In this document: one piece after another, positions 1 to 6,077 of the stretch
How the letters are laid out: each line of letters opens with the position of its first letter
Numbering within the stretch: position 1 is the stretch's first letter
From: Candidatus Omnitrophota bacterium
GTDB taxonomy: Bacteria > Omnitrophota > Gorgyraeia > 2-01-FULL-45-10
Assembly (NCBI GenBank): GCA_016214245.1
Contig: JACROW010000127.1
Location: 1 to 6,234 of the forward strand
DNA length: 6,234 nucleotides
Reading direction: 5' to 3'
The notes under the pieces: generated by a model
Database searches by the model: none
What the model was told of the DNA's origin: nothing
Seen by the model: only the letters and a program-made list of their open reading frames with translations
Made by a program: the position numbers and the translations under genes

Positions 1-1023
1 AAAATCTTAATAATCAGGTTAGATAAAATTGGAGATGTCCTTTTATCGACGCCTGTCATAAAGGCTGTGAGGCAGGCAAATCCCGCAAGTCATATCGCAT
101 TCATGGTCCAGCCATATTGCCAGGAGGTAGTGGAAGGGAATCCTTATCTAAATGAGGTTATAATCTATGATAAGGAGGAAGCTGAAAAAGGCATTTTGGG
201 AAACTTGGCTTTTATACTGAAGCTAGGCCGGCACAGATTCGACCTGGCTATAATTTTGCATCCAACGAACAGAACGCATATCATCACATTTCTGGCCGGG
301 ATTCCGGAAAGGGTCGGCTATGATAAAAAGATGGGGTGGCTACTCACGAAAAGAATTCCTCACGCCAAGCAATTCGGATTAAAGCACGAGATAGATTATA
401 CCCTCGACATATTGCGGTATATCGGTATAGAGCCTAAAGACAGGACCTTATATATGCCGGTGAATGATGGAAGCGAGTTAAAAATAAAAAATATCCTAAA
501 GGTTAATAGCGTAGCAGATGATGAGATACTTATAGCTATCCACCCCGGAGCGAGCTGTCCGTCCAAAAAGTGGCCTTTAGAAAATTTTGTAAAGGCCGCT
601 AATAGTTTAACCAGTATCTATAAGACAAGGATTGTGGTATTGTCTGGGACGAGAGAGAAGGCGCTTGGCGACGAGATGGCAAATTCCATAAGGCCGGCAC
701 CTATAAATTTATCCGGCAGGACAACCGTCGGAGATCTTGCGAGCATATTGAGGCGTTCAAAACTGCTCATATCGAACGACTCAGGCCCCGTGCACATAGC
801 CTGTGCAGTCGGCACCCCGGTGATAGCGATATTCGGCCGTAACGATAGGGGGTTATCCCCGACGCGTTGGGGCCCGGCCGGAAAGGGTGATCGCGTGCTG
901 CATAAGGATGTCGGCTGCGATGTGTGTCTTGCGCATAATTGCAAGATCGGTTTTAAATGTTTGGAGGCGATAACCGTCGAAGAGGTGCTGGCAGCAGCAG
1001 CAGCCAGCTTGAATAAATCGTAA
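1..1023 (+). CDS. ADP-heptose:LPS heptosyltransferase (GT9, WaaF/RfaF-like), 5' end cut by window
   Basis: This glycosyltransferase family 9 enzyme is expected to transfer L-glycero-D-manno-heptose from ADP-heptose to the LPS inner core at the cytoplasmic face of the inner membrane. The frame is open from base 1, and 340 residues are visible before the TAA at 1021-1023. The first residues read KILIIRLDKIGDVLLSTP, the conserved N-terminal strand and G-D loop of GT9 proteins, so only the start codon or a few codons are missing. A GTG at 67 would delete this motif and is not the true start. Other family signatures are HPGASCPSKKWP (visible residues 181-192) and SNDSGPVHIA (258-267), the C-terminal nucleotide-sugar domain. 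A cysteine set C306, C309, C314, C320 lies near the C-terminus. A (GCA)4 run at 991-1002 helps encode five alanines. The neighbouring hldA supports a heptose substrate. Which heptosyltransferase (I, II or other) cannot be settled here. Confidence 0.9.
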   Translation, partial: KILIIRLDKIGDVLLSTPVIKAVRQANPASHIAFMVQPYCQEVVEGNPYLNEVIIYDKEEAEKGILGNLAFILKLGRHRFDLAIILHPTNRTHIITFLAGIPERVGYDKKMGWLLTKRIPHAKQFGLKHEIDYTLDILRYIGIEPKDRTLYMPVNDGSELKIKNILKVNSVADDEILIAIHPGASCPSKKWPLENFVKAANSLTSIYKTRIVVLSGTREKALGDEMANSIRPAPINLSGRTTVGDLASILRRSKLLISNDSGPVHIACAVGTPVIAIFGRNDRGLSPTRWGPAGKGDRVLHKDVGCDVCLAHNCKIGFKCLEAITVEEVLAAAAASLNKS

Positions 1024-1031
1024 TTATAATA

Positions 1032-1060
1032 TTGACGGTGAAAATGGGGCGTGTTAGAAT
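1032..1060 (+). promoter_or_regulatory. Predicted sigma-70 promoter with extended -10
   Basis: TTGACG at 1032-1037 matches the -35 consensus at 5 of 6 bases. A 17-base spacer follows, then TAGAAT at 1055-1060, which matches the -10 consensus at 5 of 6. A TG at 1052-1053 adds an extended -10 (TGTTAGAAT). Transcription would start near 1067, giving a leader of about 22 bases before ATG 1089. A perfect TATAAT also lies at 1061-1066 but at a 23-base spacing, which is less favourable. The site sits in the only real gap of the cluster, just after the heptosyltransferase stop, so it could drive the DHS-like gene, hldA and the kds genes. Activity is inferred from sequence only. Confidence 0.6.
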
Positions 1061-1088
1061 TATAATCTCCGAACAAACTAAAAAAGAT

Positions 1089-2027
1089 ATGGCAAGGCAA
1101 AGAATAGATTTCACGAAGATAAAGACCGTTCCGCTTAATGTCAGGAAATGCAAGGTCTCGATAAAGGACTTTGCGAAACTGACGCAGAAGGGCTCCTCAT
1201 TCAGGAGCTTCTACGAAGCGCTTCCGAATATCCTCGTGGGCCAGAACTTTAAATATGTGGTCGACGCGGTAGTCGATGCCTATAAGAAGAAAAAAATGGT
1301 CGTATTCATGATGGGCGCGCACGTGATAAAATGCGGACTATCGCCTCTCGTCATAGACCTGATGAAGAAAGGCATTGTGAAGACCGTCGCCCTGAACGGC
1401 GCCGGGATAATCCATGACACAGAGATAGCGATGATAGGCAGGACGAGCGAAGATGTAGGCGAGGGAATTCTGGACGGCTCATTCGGGATGGCGAAGGAGA
1501 CAGCGGCCTTTATAAACGAAGCGATAAATTCGGGTTTCAGGAAAGGGCTTGGCATAGGCGAGGCGCTCGGCGGGGAGATCCGCAGGAAAAAATTGCCGCA
1601 TAGCGCGTTGAGCATCCTTGCGGCCGGATATGAGTTGAAGATCCCGGTCACAGTCCATGTCGCGATAGGCACGGACATAATCCATCAGCACCCATCCGCT
1701 AACGGAGAGGCGATAGGCGAGGGCTCGCTTTTGGACTTCAGAAATTTTATCTATAGTGTATCGAAGCTGGAAGGCGGCGTAGCGATAAATTTCGGCTCGG
1801 CAGTGGTCCTCCCGGAGGTCTTTCTGAAGGCGGTTACAGTCGCCAGGAACTTGGGATTCCGATTGGATAAGTTCACATCCGCCAATTTCGATATGATAAG
1901 CCAGTACAGGCCCTATCAGAATGTATTGTCAAGGCCGACATCAAGCGGCGGAAAGGGATATAATATAATCGGGCATCACGAGATCATGATCCCGCTATTT
2001 TACCGCGCAATCATCGAGCATATTTAG
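1089..2027 (+). CDS. Deoxyhypusine synthase-like protein (DHS superfamily), function unknown
   Basis: This 312-residue protein resembles the NAD-dependent deoxyhypusine/homospermidine synthase fold. The segment MMGAHVIKCGLSPLVIDLM (74-92) followed by NGAGIIHDTE (103-112) matches the layout of the DHS region where SNLISSG is followed by TAGGVEED. Later conserved-looking blocks are HVAIGTDIIHQHP (190-202), NFGSAVVLPEVFLKA (234-248) and RPTSSGGKGY (282-291). The last falls where DHS has its RP...WGK segment, so K289 may correspond to the catalytic lysine; this is a by-eye alignment. I chose ATG 1089 because the recognisable protein begins at RIDFTKIKTVPL and because TTG 1032, GTG 1038 and ATG 1044 lie within the predicted promoter. 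ATG 1089 lacks a clear Shine-Dalgarno, so a longer protein of up to 331 residues from 1032 remains possible. Bacteria have no eIF5A, so hypusination is not expected. A polyamine or other NAD-dependent role in envelope synthesis is speculation. hldA starts three bases after its stop. Confidence 0.75.
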   Translation: MARQRIDFTKIKTVPLNVRKCKVSIKDFAKLTQKGSSFRSFYEALPNILVGQNFKYVVDAVVDAYKKKKMVVFMMGAHVIKCGLSPLVIDLMKKGIVKTVALNGAGIIHDTEIAMIGRTSEDVGEGILDGSFGMAKETAAFINEAINSGFRKGLGIGEALGGEIRRKKLPHSALSILAAGYELKIPVTVHVAIGTDIIHQHPSANGEAIGEGSLLDFRNFIYSVSKLEGGVAINFGSAVVLPEVFLKAVTVARNLGFRLDKFTSANFDMISQYRPYQNVLSRPTSSGGKGYNIIGHHEIMIPLFYRAIIEHI

Positions 2028-2030
2028 ATT

Positions 2031-3029
2031 ATGAAAACTCAAGGATTCAACAGATTCAAAAAGATAATATCAAATTTTCACGATGCGAACATATTGGTAA
2101 TCGGGGATTTGATACTCGATGAGTTCATCTGGGGCGATGTCTCGCGGATTTCACCGGAGGCCCCGGTCCCTGTTGTCTGGGTTAGACGGGAGAGCTTCAT
2201 GCCGGGAGGCGCATCCAACGTCGCAAATAACCTTAGGTCTCTCGGTGCAAATGTCTATCTGTCAGGCGTAATCGGCGATGACGAACACGGCGCTATTCTT
2301 AAGGGAGAGCTGGAGCAGAAGGGTGTGAATGTGGACGGCATCCTTGTCGATGAATCCAGGCCCACCACCCTTAAGACCCGCGTCGTTGCCCACCAGCAGC
2401 AGGTCGTAAGGATCGATAAAGAGAAGGTAGATGCCTTAAACGGCAATATCATAGCGCGGTTGATAAATTACACCGGCAGTATCATAAAAAAACTGGATGC
2501 CATTATCATTGAGGATTATGGAAAAGGAGTTATAACACCGAAACTCTTAAACGGGATCGTGCCTCTGGCAAAAGCCAAAAAAAAGATTATATCAGTTGAC
2601 CCGAAAGAGGAGCATTTCAAATATTATAAAGAGATAACCGCTATCACGCCGAATAACCACGAGGCATCAAGGGCCGTGGGTTTTGAGATAAAAGATAGGT
2701 TGACGCTTAAAAAGGCCGGAGAGAGATTATTGGATAAACTAAAGTGCAAGATCATCCTGATAACACTGGGCGAAAACGGCATGGCCGTCTTCGAAAAGAA
2801 CAAGCAGATGAAACAGATACCGACAGTTGCCCGTGAAGTATATGATGTTTCCGGGGCGGGCGATACAGTTATCGCAACTTTCACATTATCTTTGAGCTCG
2901 GGTGCTGACCCGATTCAGGCGGCTCATATCTCAAATTGTGCTGCAGGGATAGTCGTGGGCAAGGTCGGGATAGCGGTCGTCACGCCCGAGGAACTTATCG
3001 ATACTATAAAGAGGGAGGCGTTAGGGTGA
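2031..3029 (+). CDS. hldA: D-glycero-beta-D-manno-heptose-7-phosphate kinase (HldA, RfaE domain I)
   Basis: This PfkB/ribokinase-family sugar kinase phosphorylates D-glycero-D-manno-heptose 7-phosphate at C1 in the cytosolic ADP-heptose pathway. The 332-residue protein has the RfaE kinase order: ILVIGDLILDEFIWGD (21-36), the substrate-binding MPGGASNVANN (57-67), DYGKG (162-166), TPNNHEA (206-212) and the nucleotide/catalytic motif DVSGAGDT (272-279) with the catalytic Asp at 278. The C-terminal segment NCAAGIVVGKVG (302-313) also follows E. coli HldE closely. It ends where the kinase domain ends. The cytidylyltransferase domain that makes HldE about 477 residues is absent, so this is the split HldA form and an HldC partner must be encoded elsewhere. 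ATG 2031 lies three bases after the preceding stop, and no strong Shine-Dalgarno is visible. The stop overlaps the kdsB start in a GTGA tetramer. ADP-glucose or ribokinase-type kinases are less likely given the RfaE-specific motifs and LPS neighbours. Confidence 0.93.
   Translation: MKTQGFNRFKKIISNFHDANILVIGDLILDEFIWGDVSRISPEAPVPVVWVRRESFMPGGASNVANNLRSLGANVYLSGVIGDDEHGAILKGELEQKGVNVDGILVDESRPTTLKTRVVAHQQQVVRIDKEKVDALNGNIIARLINYTGSIIKKLDAIIIEDYGKGVITPKLLNGIVPLAKAKKKIISVDPKEEHFKYYKEITAITPNNHEASRAVGFEIKDRLTLKKAGERLLDKLKCKIILITLGENGMAVFEKNKQMKQIPTVAREVYDVSGAGDTVIATFTLSLSSGADPIQAAHISNCAAGIVVGKVGIAVVTPEELIDTIKREALG
3013..3018 (+). promoter_or_regulatory. Ribosome binding site fixing the kdsB GTG start
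   Basis: GGGAGG lies seven bases before GTG 3026, inside the end of hldA. It is the strongest Shine-Dalgarno in the cluster and supports GTG 3026 over the upstream in-frame ATG at 2936, which would add 30 residues unlike any KdsB N-terminus. Confidence 0.75.
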
Positions 3030-3769
3030 AGGCTATAGGAGTGATACCGGCTAGGTGGGGCGCGACCAGATTCGAAGGAAAGGTGCTGGCTGATCTACTG
3101 GGTAAACCAGTCATACAACACGTCTGGGAGAATGCCAAAAAAGCAAAGACGCTGGACAGCCTTGTCATTGCTGCCGATGATGAAAGGATAATAAAGGTTG
3201 TAGAGGGGTTCGGCGGAAAGGCGGTCTATACCTCACCCGATCAGCCATCCGGCACAGACAGGCTCGCCGAAGTAGTCAATCCTTTGGATGTGAAGATCGC
3301 TGTAAATATTCAGGGCGATGAACCGTTAGTCAAGCCTATAATGATAGACAATCTCGTCATGGCGCTTGAGAATGAAAAGGAAGCCCAGATGGCGACGATG
3401 ATAAAAAGGATAGAGGATTCTTCCGAGCTTACAAATTCGAGCGTTGTTAAAGTCGTGATAGATAAGAATGGATACGCGCTCTATTTTTCCAGATACGCCA
3501 TTCCCTACAATAGAACAGCCGAGACCGACGAAAAGAAACGGCCTGTATATTTTAAACATATAGGGTTGTATGCCTTCACAAAGGATTTTCTCTTCATATT
3601 CAGAAATCTGCCAAAATCTTCTCTGGAGAATGCCGAGAAACTGGAACAACTTAGGGTGTTGGAATACGGTTACAAGATAAAGACCGTCGAGACCAAATTT
3701 GATACCGTAGGCGTAGATACGCCGGAAGATTTGCACCGGGTCAGGGAGATATTGTTAAGCGAACGATGA
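3026..3769 (+). CDS. kdsB: 3-deoxy-manno-octulosonate cytidylyltransferase (CMP-Kdo synthetase)
   Basis: KdsB couples Kdo to CTP, giving CMP-Kdo and pyrophosphate. This cytosolic step produces the donor used by the Kdo transferase. From GTG 3026 the protein has 247 residues, essentially the length of E. coli KdsB (248). Motifs in order are IPARWGATRFEGK (8-20 region, the CTP-binding loop), SGTDRLAEVV (75-84), NIQGDEP (94-100, with the metal/nucleotide Asp), ALYFSRYAIP (151-160), KHIGLYAF (177-184), EKLEQLRVLEYG (204-215) and GVDTPEDL (229-236). All are close to the E. coli enzyme. The start overlaps the hldA stop by four bases (GTGA) and the stop overlaps the kdsA start by four bases (ATGA). 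Extending the frame to ATG 2936 only adds hldA sequence read in another frame. The acid-sugar variant KpsU is indistinguishable by motif, but the complete kds set argues for LPS Kdo. Confidence 0.95.
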   Translation: MKAIGVIPARWGATRFEGKVLADLLGKPVIQHVWENAKKAKTLDSLVIAADDERIIKVVEGFGGKAVYTSPDQPSGTDRLAEVVNPLDVKIAVNIQGDEPLVKPIMIDNLVMALENEKEAQMATMIKRIEDSSELTNSSVVKVVIDKNGYALYFSRYAIPYNRTAETDEKKRPVYFKHIGLYAFTKDFLFIFRNLPKSSLENAEKLEQLRVLEYGYKIKTVETKFDTVGVDTPEDLHRVREILLSER

Positions 3770-4590
3770 CTAGAACGATAGCCATAGGCAAGATAAAGAT
3801 AGGCGGGGATAACCCACTCGTTTTAATAGCGGGGCCCTGCGTGATAGAATCCTTGGTGAGCGCATTGAAACACGCCAGGGCACTCAAGGATATTACAGAA
3901 TCGCTTGGTATGCCCTTCATATATAAATCGAGCTATGACAAGGCGAATAGAACTTCTATTACTTCGTATCGCGGCCCGGGGTTGGAAAAAGGTTTAAGGA
4001 TATTAAAAAAGGTTAGAGACGAGCTTGGTGTGCCTATACTTTCCGACATACACTGTAAGGAAGAGGTCAAACCCGCGTCGAAGGTTTTGGATGTCATTCA
4101 GATACCTGCTTTTCTCTCGAGACAGACGGATCTCATTATTGCCTGCGCGAAGACAGGTAAAGTTATAAATATAAAAAAGGGACAGTTCCTGGCTCCTTGG
4201 GACATAAGGCACGGGATCAAAAAGATTGAATCAACCGGCAACCGCAAGATACTCCTGACCGAGCGCGGGGCAAGCTTTGGGTACAATAATCTGGTTAGTG
4301 ATTTTAGATCGATACTTATCATGAAAGAATTCGGCTATCCGGTCATATATGATGCCACGCACTCTGTCCAGACCCCTGCCGGAAAGGGCAACAGGTCAGG
4401 CGGCGACAGAAAGTTCATACCGTATCTTTCCATGGCAGCAGTCACATGCGGCGCAGACGGCATCTTCATCGAGGTGCATGAGAACCCCGATAAAGCTTTG
4501 AGCGATGGGCCGAATATGGTGCGGCTGAAAGATCTGGAAGGCATCCTAAAGAAGATAAAAAGAATAGAATCGGTGATGAGAAGTGACTAG
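3766..4590 (+). CDS. kdsA: 3-deoxy-8-phosphooctulonate synthase (Kdo-8-phosphate synthase), metal-type
   Basis: KdsA condenses phosphoenolpyruvate with arabinose-5-phosphate to Kdo-8-phosphate. The 274-residue protein carries the family motifs SSYDKANRTSITSYRGPG (55-72), SDIH (93-96), QIPAFLSRQTDL (112-123), KKGQFLAPWD (137-146), TERGASFGYNNLV (165-177), DATHSVQ (196-202) and SGGDR (211-215). The N-terminal loop reads GPCVIES (23-29) with a Cys where E. coli has Asn. C25, H199, E236 and D247 match the metal ligands known in the Aquifex enzyme (C11, H185, E222, D233) with identical spacing of 174, 37 and 11 residues. It should therefore be a metal-dependent (class II) enzyme. ATG 3766 overlaps the kdsB stop by four bases. 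No strong Shine-Dalgarno is visible, which suggests coupling to kdsB translation. A DAHP synthase is ruled out by the Kdo8P-specific KANRTS and TERG blocks. Confidence 0.96.
   Translation: MTRTIAIGKIKIGGDNPLVLIAGPCVIESLVSALKHARALKDITESLGMPFIYKSSYDKANRTSITSYRGPGLEKGLRILKKVRDELGVPILSDIHCKEEVKPASKVLDVIQIPAFLSRQTDLIIACAKTGKVINIKKGQFLAPWDIRHGIKKIESTGNRKILLTERGASFGYNNLVSDFRSILIMKEFGYPVIYDATHSVQTPAGKGNRSGGDRKFIPYLSMAAVTCGADGIFIEVHENPDKALSDGPNMVRLKDLEGILKKIKRIESVMRSD
4572..4576 (+). promoter_or_regulatory. Ribosome binding site for the kdsD GTG start
   Basis: GGTGA, complementary to the 16S anti-Shine-Dalgarno, lies six bases before GTG 4583 and inside the last codons of kdsA. It supports the GTG start that overlaps kdsA by eight bases. 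Confidence 0.5.
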
Positions 4591-5542
4591 GGTAATAGCA
4601 AAAAAAGTTTTGGCAATAGAGCGGGATGCGGTCTCAAGCCTCATAAAGAGGATAGATTCCAATTTTGAAAATGTTGTGAACGCTGTCTATAAAATAAAGG
4701 GCCGGGTCATAGTCACAGGCCTGGGTAAGCCGGGCTTCATCGCACAGAAGATATCAGCGACGCTCTCTTCTACCGGAACGCCGTCATTGTATCTGCATCC
4801 CGCGGAAGCGCTGCATGGGGATTTGGGAACGGTGACAAAAGACGATCTCGTGTTGGCACTTTCAAACAGCGGAGAGACAGAAGAGATCATAAAGATTCTC
4901 CCAATCGTAAAAAAGATCGGCGCGAAACTCATCGCCATGGTCGGAAACCCGAAATCATCATTAGCTAAAAATGCCGATTACGTTCTGGATGTATCAGTGA
5001 AGAGGGAGGCCTGCCCTTTAGGTTTGGCGCCAACGACCTCTACAACTGTCATGCTGGCCATGGGCGATGCCCTGTCTGTCGCGCTCTTGGATAAGAAAGG
5101 ATTTAAAGAGAAGGACTTCGCATTCTACCATCCGGGCGGCATATTGGGGAAGCGGCTTATTTTGAAAGTCGGTGATATAATGAGGACAGGCGCCGCAAAC
5201 CCTGTAGTGAGGGAGAATATGTCTATAAAGAGGGTGCTTTTATCGATAACCAAGGCCAGGGCGGGAAGCGCGAGCGTTGTCGATTCCAAGGGAAGGCTCA
5301 TTGGCATATTCACAGATGGAGACTTAAGGCGGCACCTTGAGGTGGAGCCGGATCTCATTAGTAAAAAGGTAAAAGATGCGATGACAAAAAATCCGACAGT
5401 CATAAAAAAAGAGAGATTGGCAGCGGAAGCGTTCGCCATCCTGCGCTCAAAAAGAATAGATGAGATTCCGGTAGTAGATGACAAGAAACGGCCCGTCGGG
5501 CTCCTCGACGTCCAAGACCTCCTTAAGGCCGGCCTCGTATGA
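4583..5542 (+). CDS. kdsD: Arabinose-5-phosphate isomerase (SIS domain plus two CBS domains)
   Basis: KdsD interconverts D-ribulose-5-phosphate and D-arabinose-5-phosphate, the committed entry to Kdo. The 319-residue protein has an N-terminal SIS sugar-isomerase domain (about 30-185) and two CBS domains (about 197-255 and 263-319). It aligns by eye with E. coli KdsD without gaps from VLAIER to HPGG, at a constant offset of ten residues. That places the known catalytic residues K59, E111, E152 and H193 at K49, E101, E142 and H183, all present. Other matching blocks are STGTPSLYLHPAEALHGDLG (63-82), SNSGE (94-98), EACPLGLAPTTSTT (142-155), GIFTDGDLRR (241-250) and the C-terminal LLKAGLV. The catalytic loop reads GLGKPG where the E. 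coli enzyme has GMGKSG. The GTG start overlaps kdsA by eight bases, and the stop overlaps kdsC by four. The CBS pair could sense a nucleotide or CMP-Kdo. The paralogues KpsF and GutQ share this architecture, but context favours KdsD. Confidence 0.95.
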   Translation: MTRVIAKKVLAIERDAVSSLIKRIDSNFENVVNAVYKIKGRVIVTGLGKPGFIAQKISATLSSTGTPSLYLHPAEALHGDLGTVTKDDLVLALSNSGETEEIIKILPIVKKIGAKLIAMVGNPKSSLAKNADYVLDVSVKREACPLGLAPTTSTTVMLAMGDALSVALLDKKGFKEKDFAFYHPGGILGKRLILKVGDIMRTGAANPVVRENMSIKRVLLSITKARAGSASVVDSKGRLIGIFTDGDLRRHLEVEPDLISKKVKDAMTKNPTVIKKERLAAEAFAILRSKRIDEIPVVDDKKRPVGLLDVQDLLKAGLV

Positions 5543-5558
5543 CGGATAACGGCCTCGT
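5530..5558 (+). repeat. Nine-base direct repeat across the kdsD/kdsC junction
   Basis: CGGCCTCGT occurs at 5530-5538 and again at 5550-5558, twenty bases apart. The first copy encodes the GLV that ends KdsD and the second the GLV at residues 5-7 of KdsC, each in its own frame. It could be a small duplication at the coupled junction or chance. Confidence 0.4.
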
Positions 5559-6069
5559 TGAACGCTTAAAACGAATCAAGCTCCTGATAGTCGATATCGA
5601 TGGCGTCATGACCGGCGGCCGCATAATCTACTCTATCTACGGGGATGAGTTAAAATTCTTTGACGTCCAGGATGGATTCGGCATAACGCTCTTAAACAGG
5701 GTCGGTATAAAAACCGTTATAATCACAGCAAAGAAGTCGCGCATTGTAAAGATGCGCGCAAAAGATCTCAAAGTGGCCAAGGCCTACCAAGGGTACTCGG
5801 ATAAGATCATACCTTTCAATAAAATTTTGAAGAAGTTTAAGGTCAAACCTGATGAGATATGTTTCATAGGAGATGACCTGATAGACCTTCCGTTATTGAA
5901 GCGTGTAGGATTGGCAGTTGCGGTTCCGAATGCGGTAGATGAGGTGAAATCGAGCACCCATTACATCACCTCCAAGACAGGCGGCCGCGGCGCAGTCCGC
6001 GAGATCTGCGATCTCATCCTTAAGTCCCAAGACAAGTGGGACCTTGCCACCTCCAGATATTTCAAATAA
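5539..6069 (+). CDS. kdsC: 3-deoxy-D-manno-octulosonate 8-phosphate phosphatase (HAD family)
   Basis: KdsC hydrolyses Kdo-8-phosphate to Kdo and phosphate, the step before CMP activation. The 176-residue protein is a cap-less (C0) HAD phosphatase of normal family length. HAD motif I is VDIDGVMTGG (18-27) with nucleophile D19 and acid/base D21. Motif II is IITAKKS (61-67) with T63. A lysine near K89 in YQGYSDK (83-89) serves motif III, and motif IV is GDDLIDLPLL (111-120) with the Mg-binding acidic residues. The C-terminal GGRGAVREICDLIL (148-161) is the typical KdsC tail that reaches the neighbouring subunit's active site in the tetramer. Motif II is unusual, because the family commonly has ITGR where this protein has ITAK. 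ATG 5539 overlaps the kdsD stop in ATGA with no strong Shine-Dalgarno, so translation is probably coupled. It is the last gene of the run. Confidence 0.95.
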   Translation: MTDNGLVERLKRIKLLIVDIDGVMTGGRIIYSIYGDELKFFDVQDGFGITLLNRVGIKTVIITAKKSRIVKMRAKDLKVAKAYQGYSDKIIPFNKILKKFKVKPDEICFIGDDLIDLPLLKRVGLAVAVPNAVDEVKSSTHYITSKTGGRGAVREICDLILKSQDKWDLATSRYFK

Positions 6070-6077
6070 AATTTTTT

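Noticed and set aside
67..69. GTG as the start of the heptosyltransferase
   Set aside because: The frame is open to base 1 and the upstream 22 codons encode the conserved GT9 N-terminal motif, so the true start lies outside the window.
991..1002. (GCA)4 repeat as a phase-variation tract
   Set aside because: Four trinucleotide units are too few, and length changes would keep the reading frame, altering only an alanine run.
1032..1088. TTG 1032, GTG 1038 or ATG 1044 as the DHS-like start
   Set aside because: These lie inside the predicted promoter and add residues before the recognisable RIDF start. They are not excluded, since ATG 1089 lacks a strong ribosome binding site.
618..1100. Long - strand open frames opposite the genes (for example 618-1100, 1280-1678, 3326-3736, 5125-5484)
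   Set aside because: They mirror well-supported + strand genes, have low-complexity or unrecognisable translations and no domain motifs.
1192..1208. Perfect six-pair hairpin GCTCCT/AGGAGC inside the DHS-like gene
   Set aside because: It is short, lies within coding sequence and has no T-run, so it is probably incidental.
2936..3025. N-terminal extension of KdsB from ATG 2936
   Set aside because: The extra 30 residues are out-of-frame hldA sequence and unlike KdsB. GTG 3026 has a good ribosome binding site and gives the normal family length.
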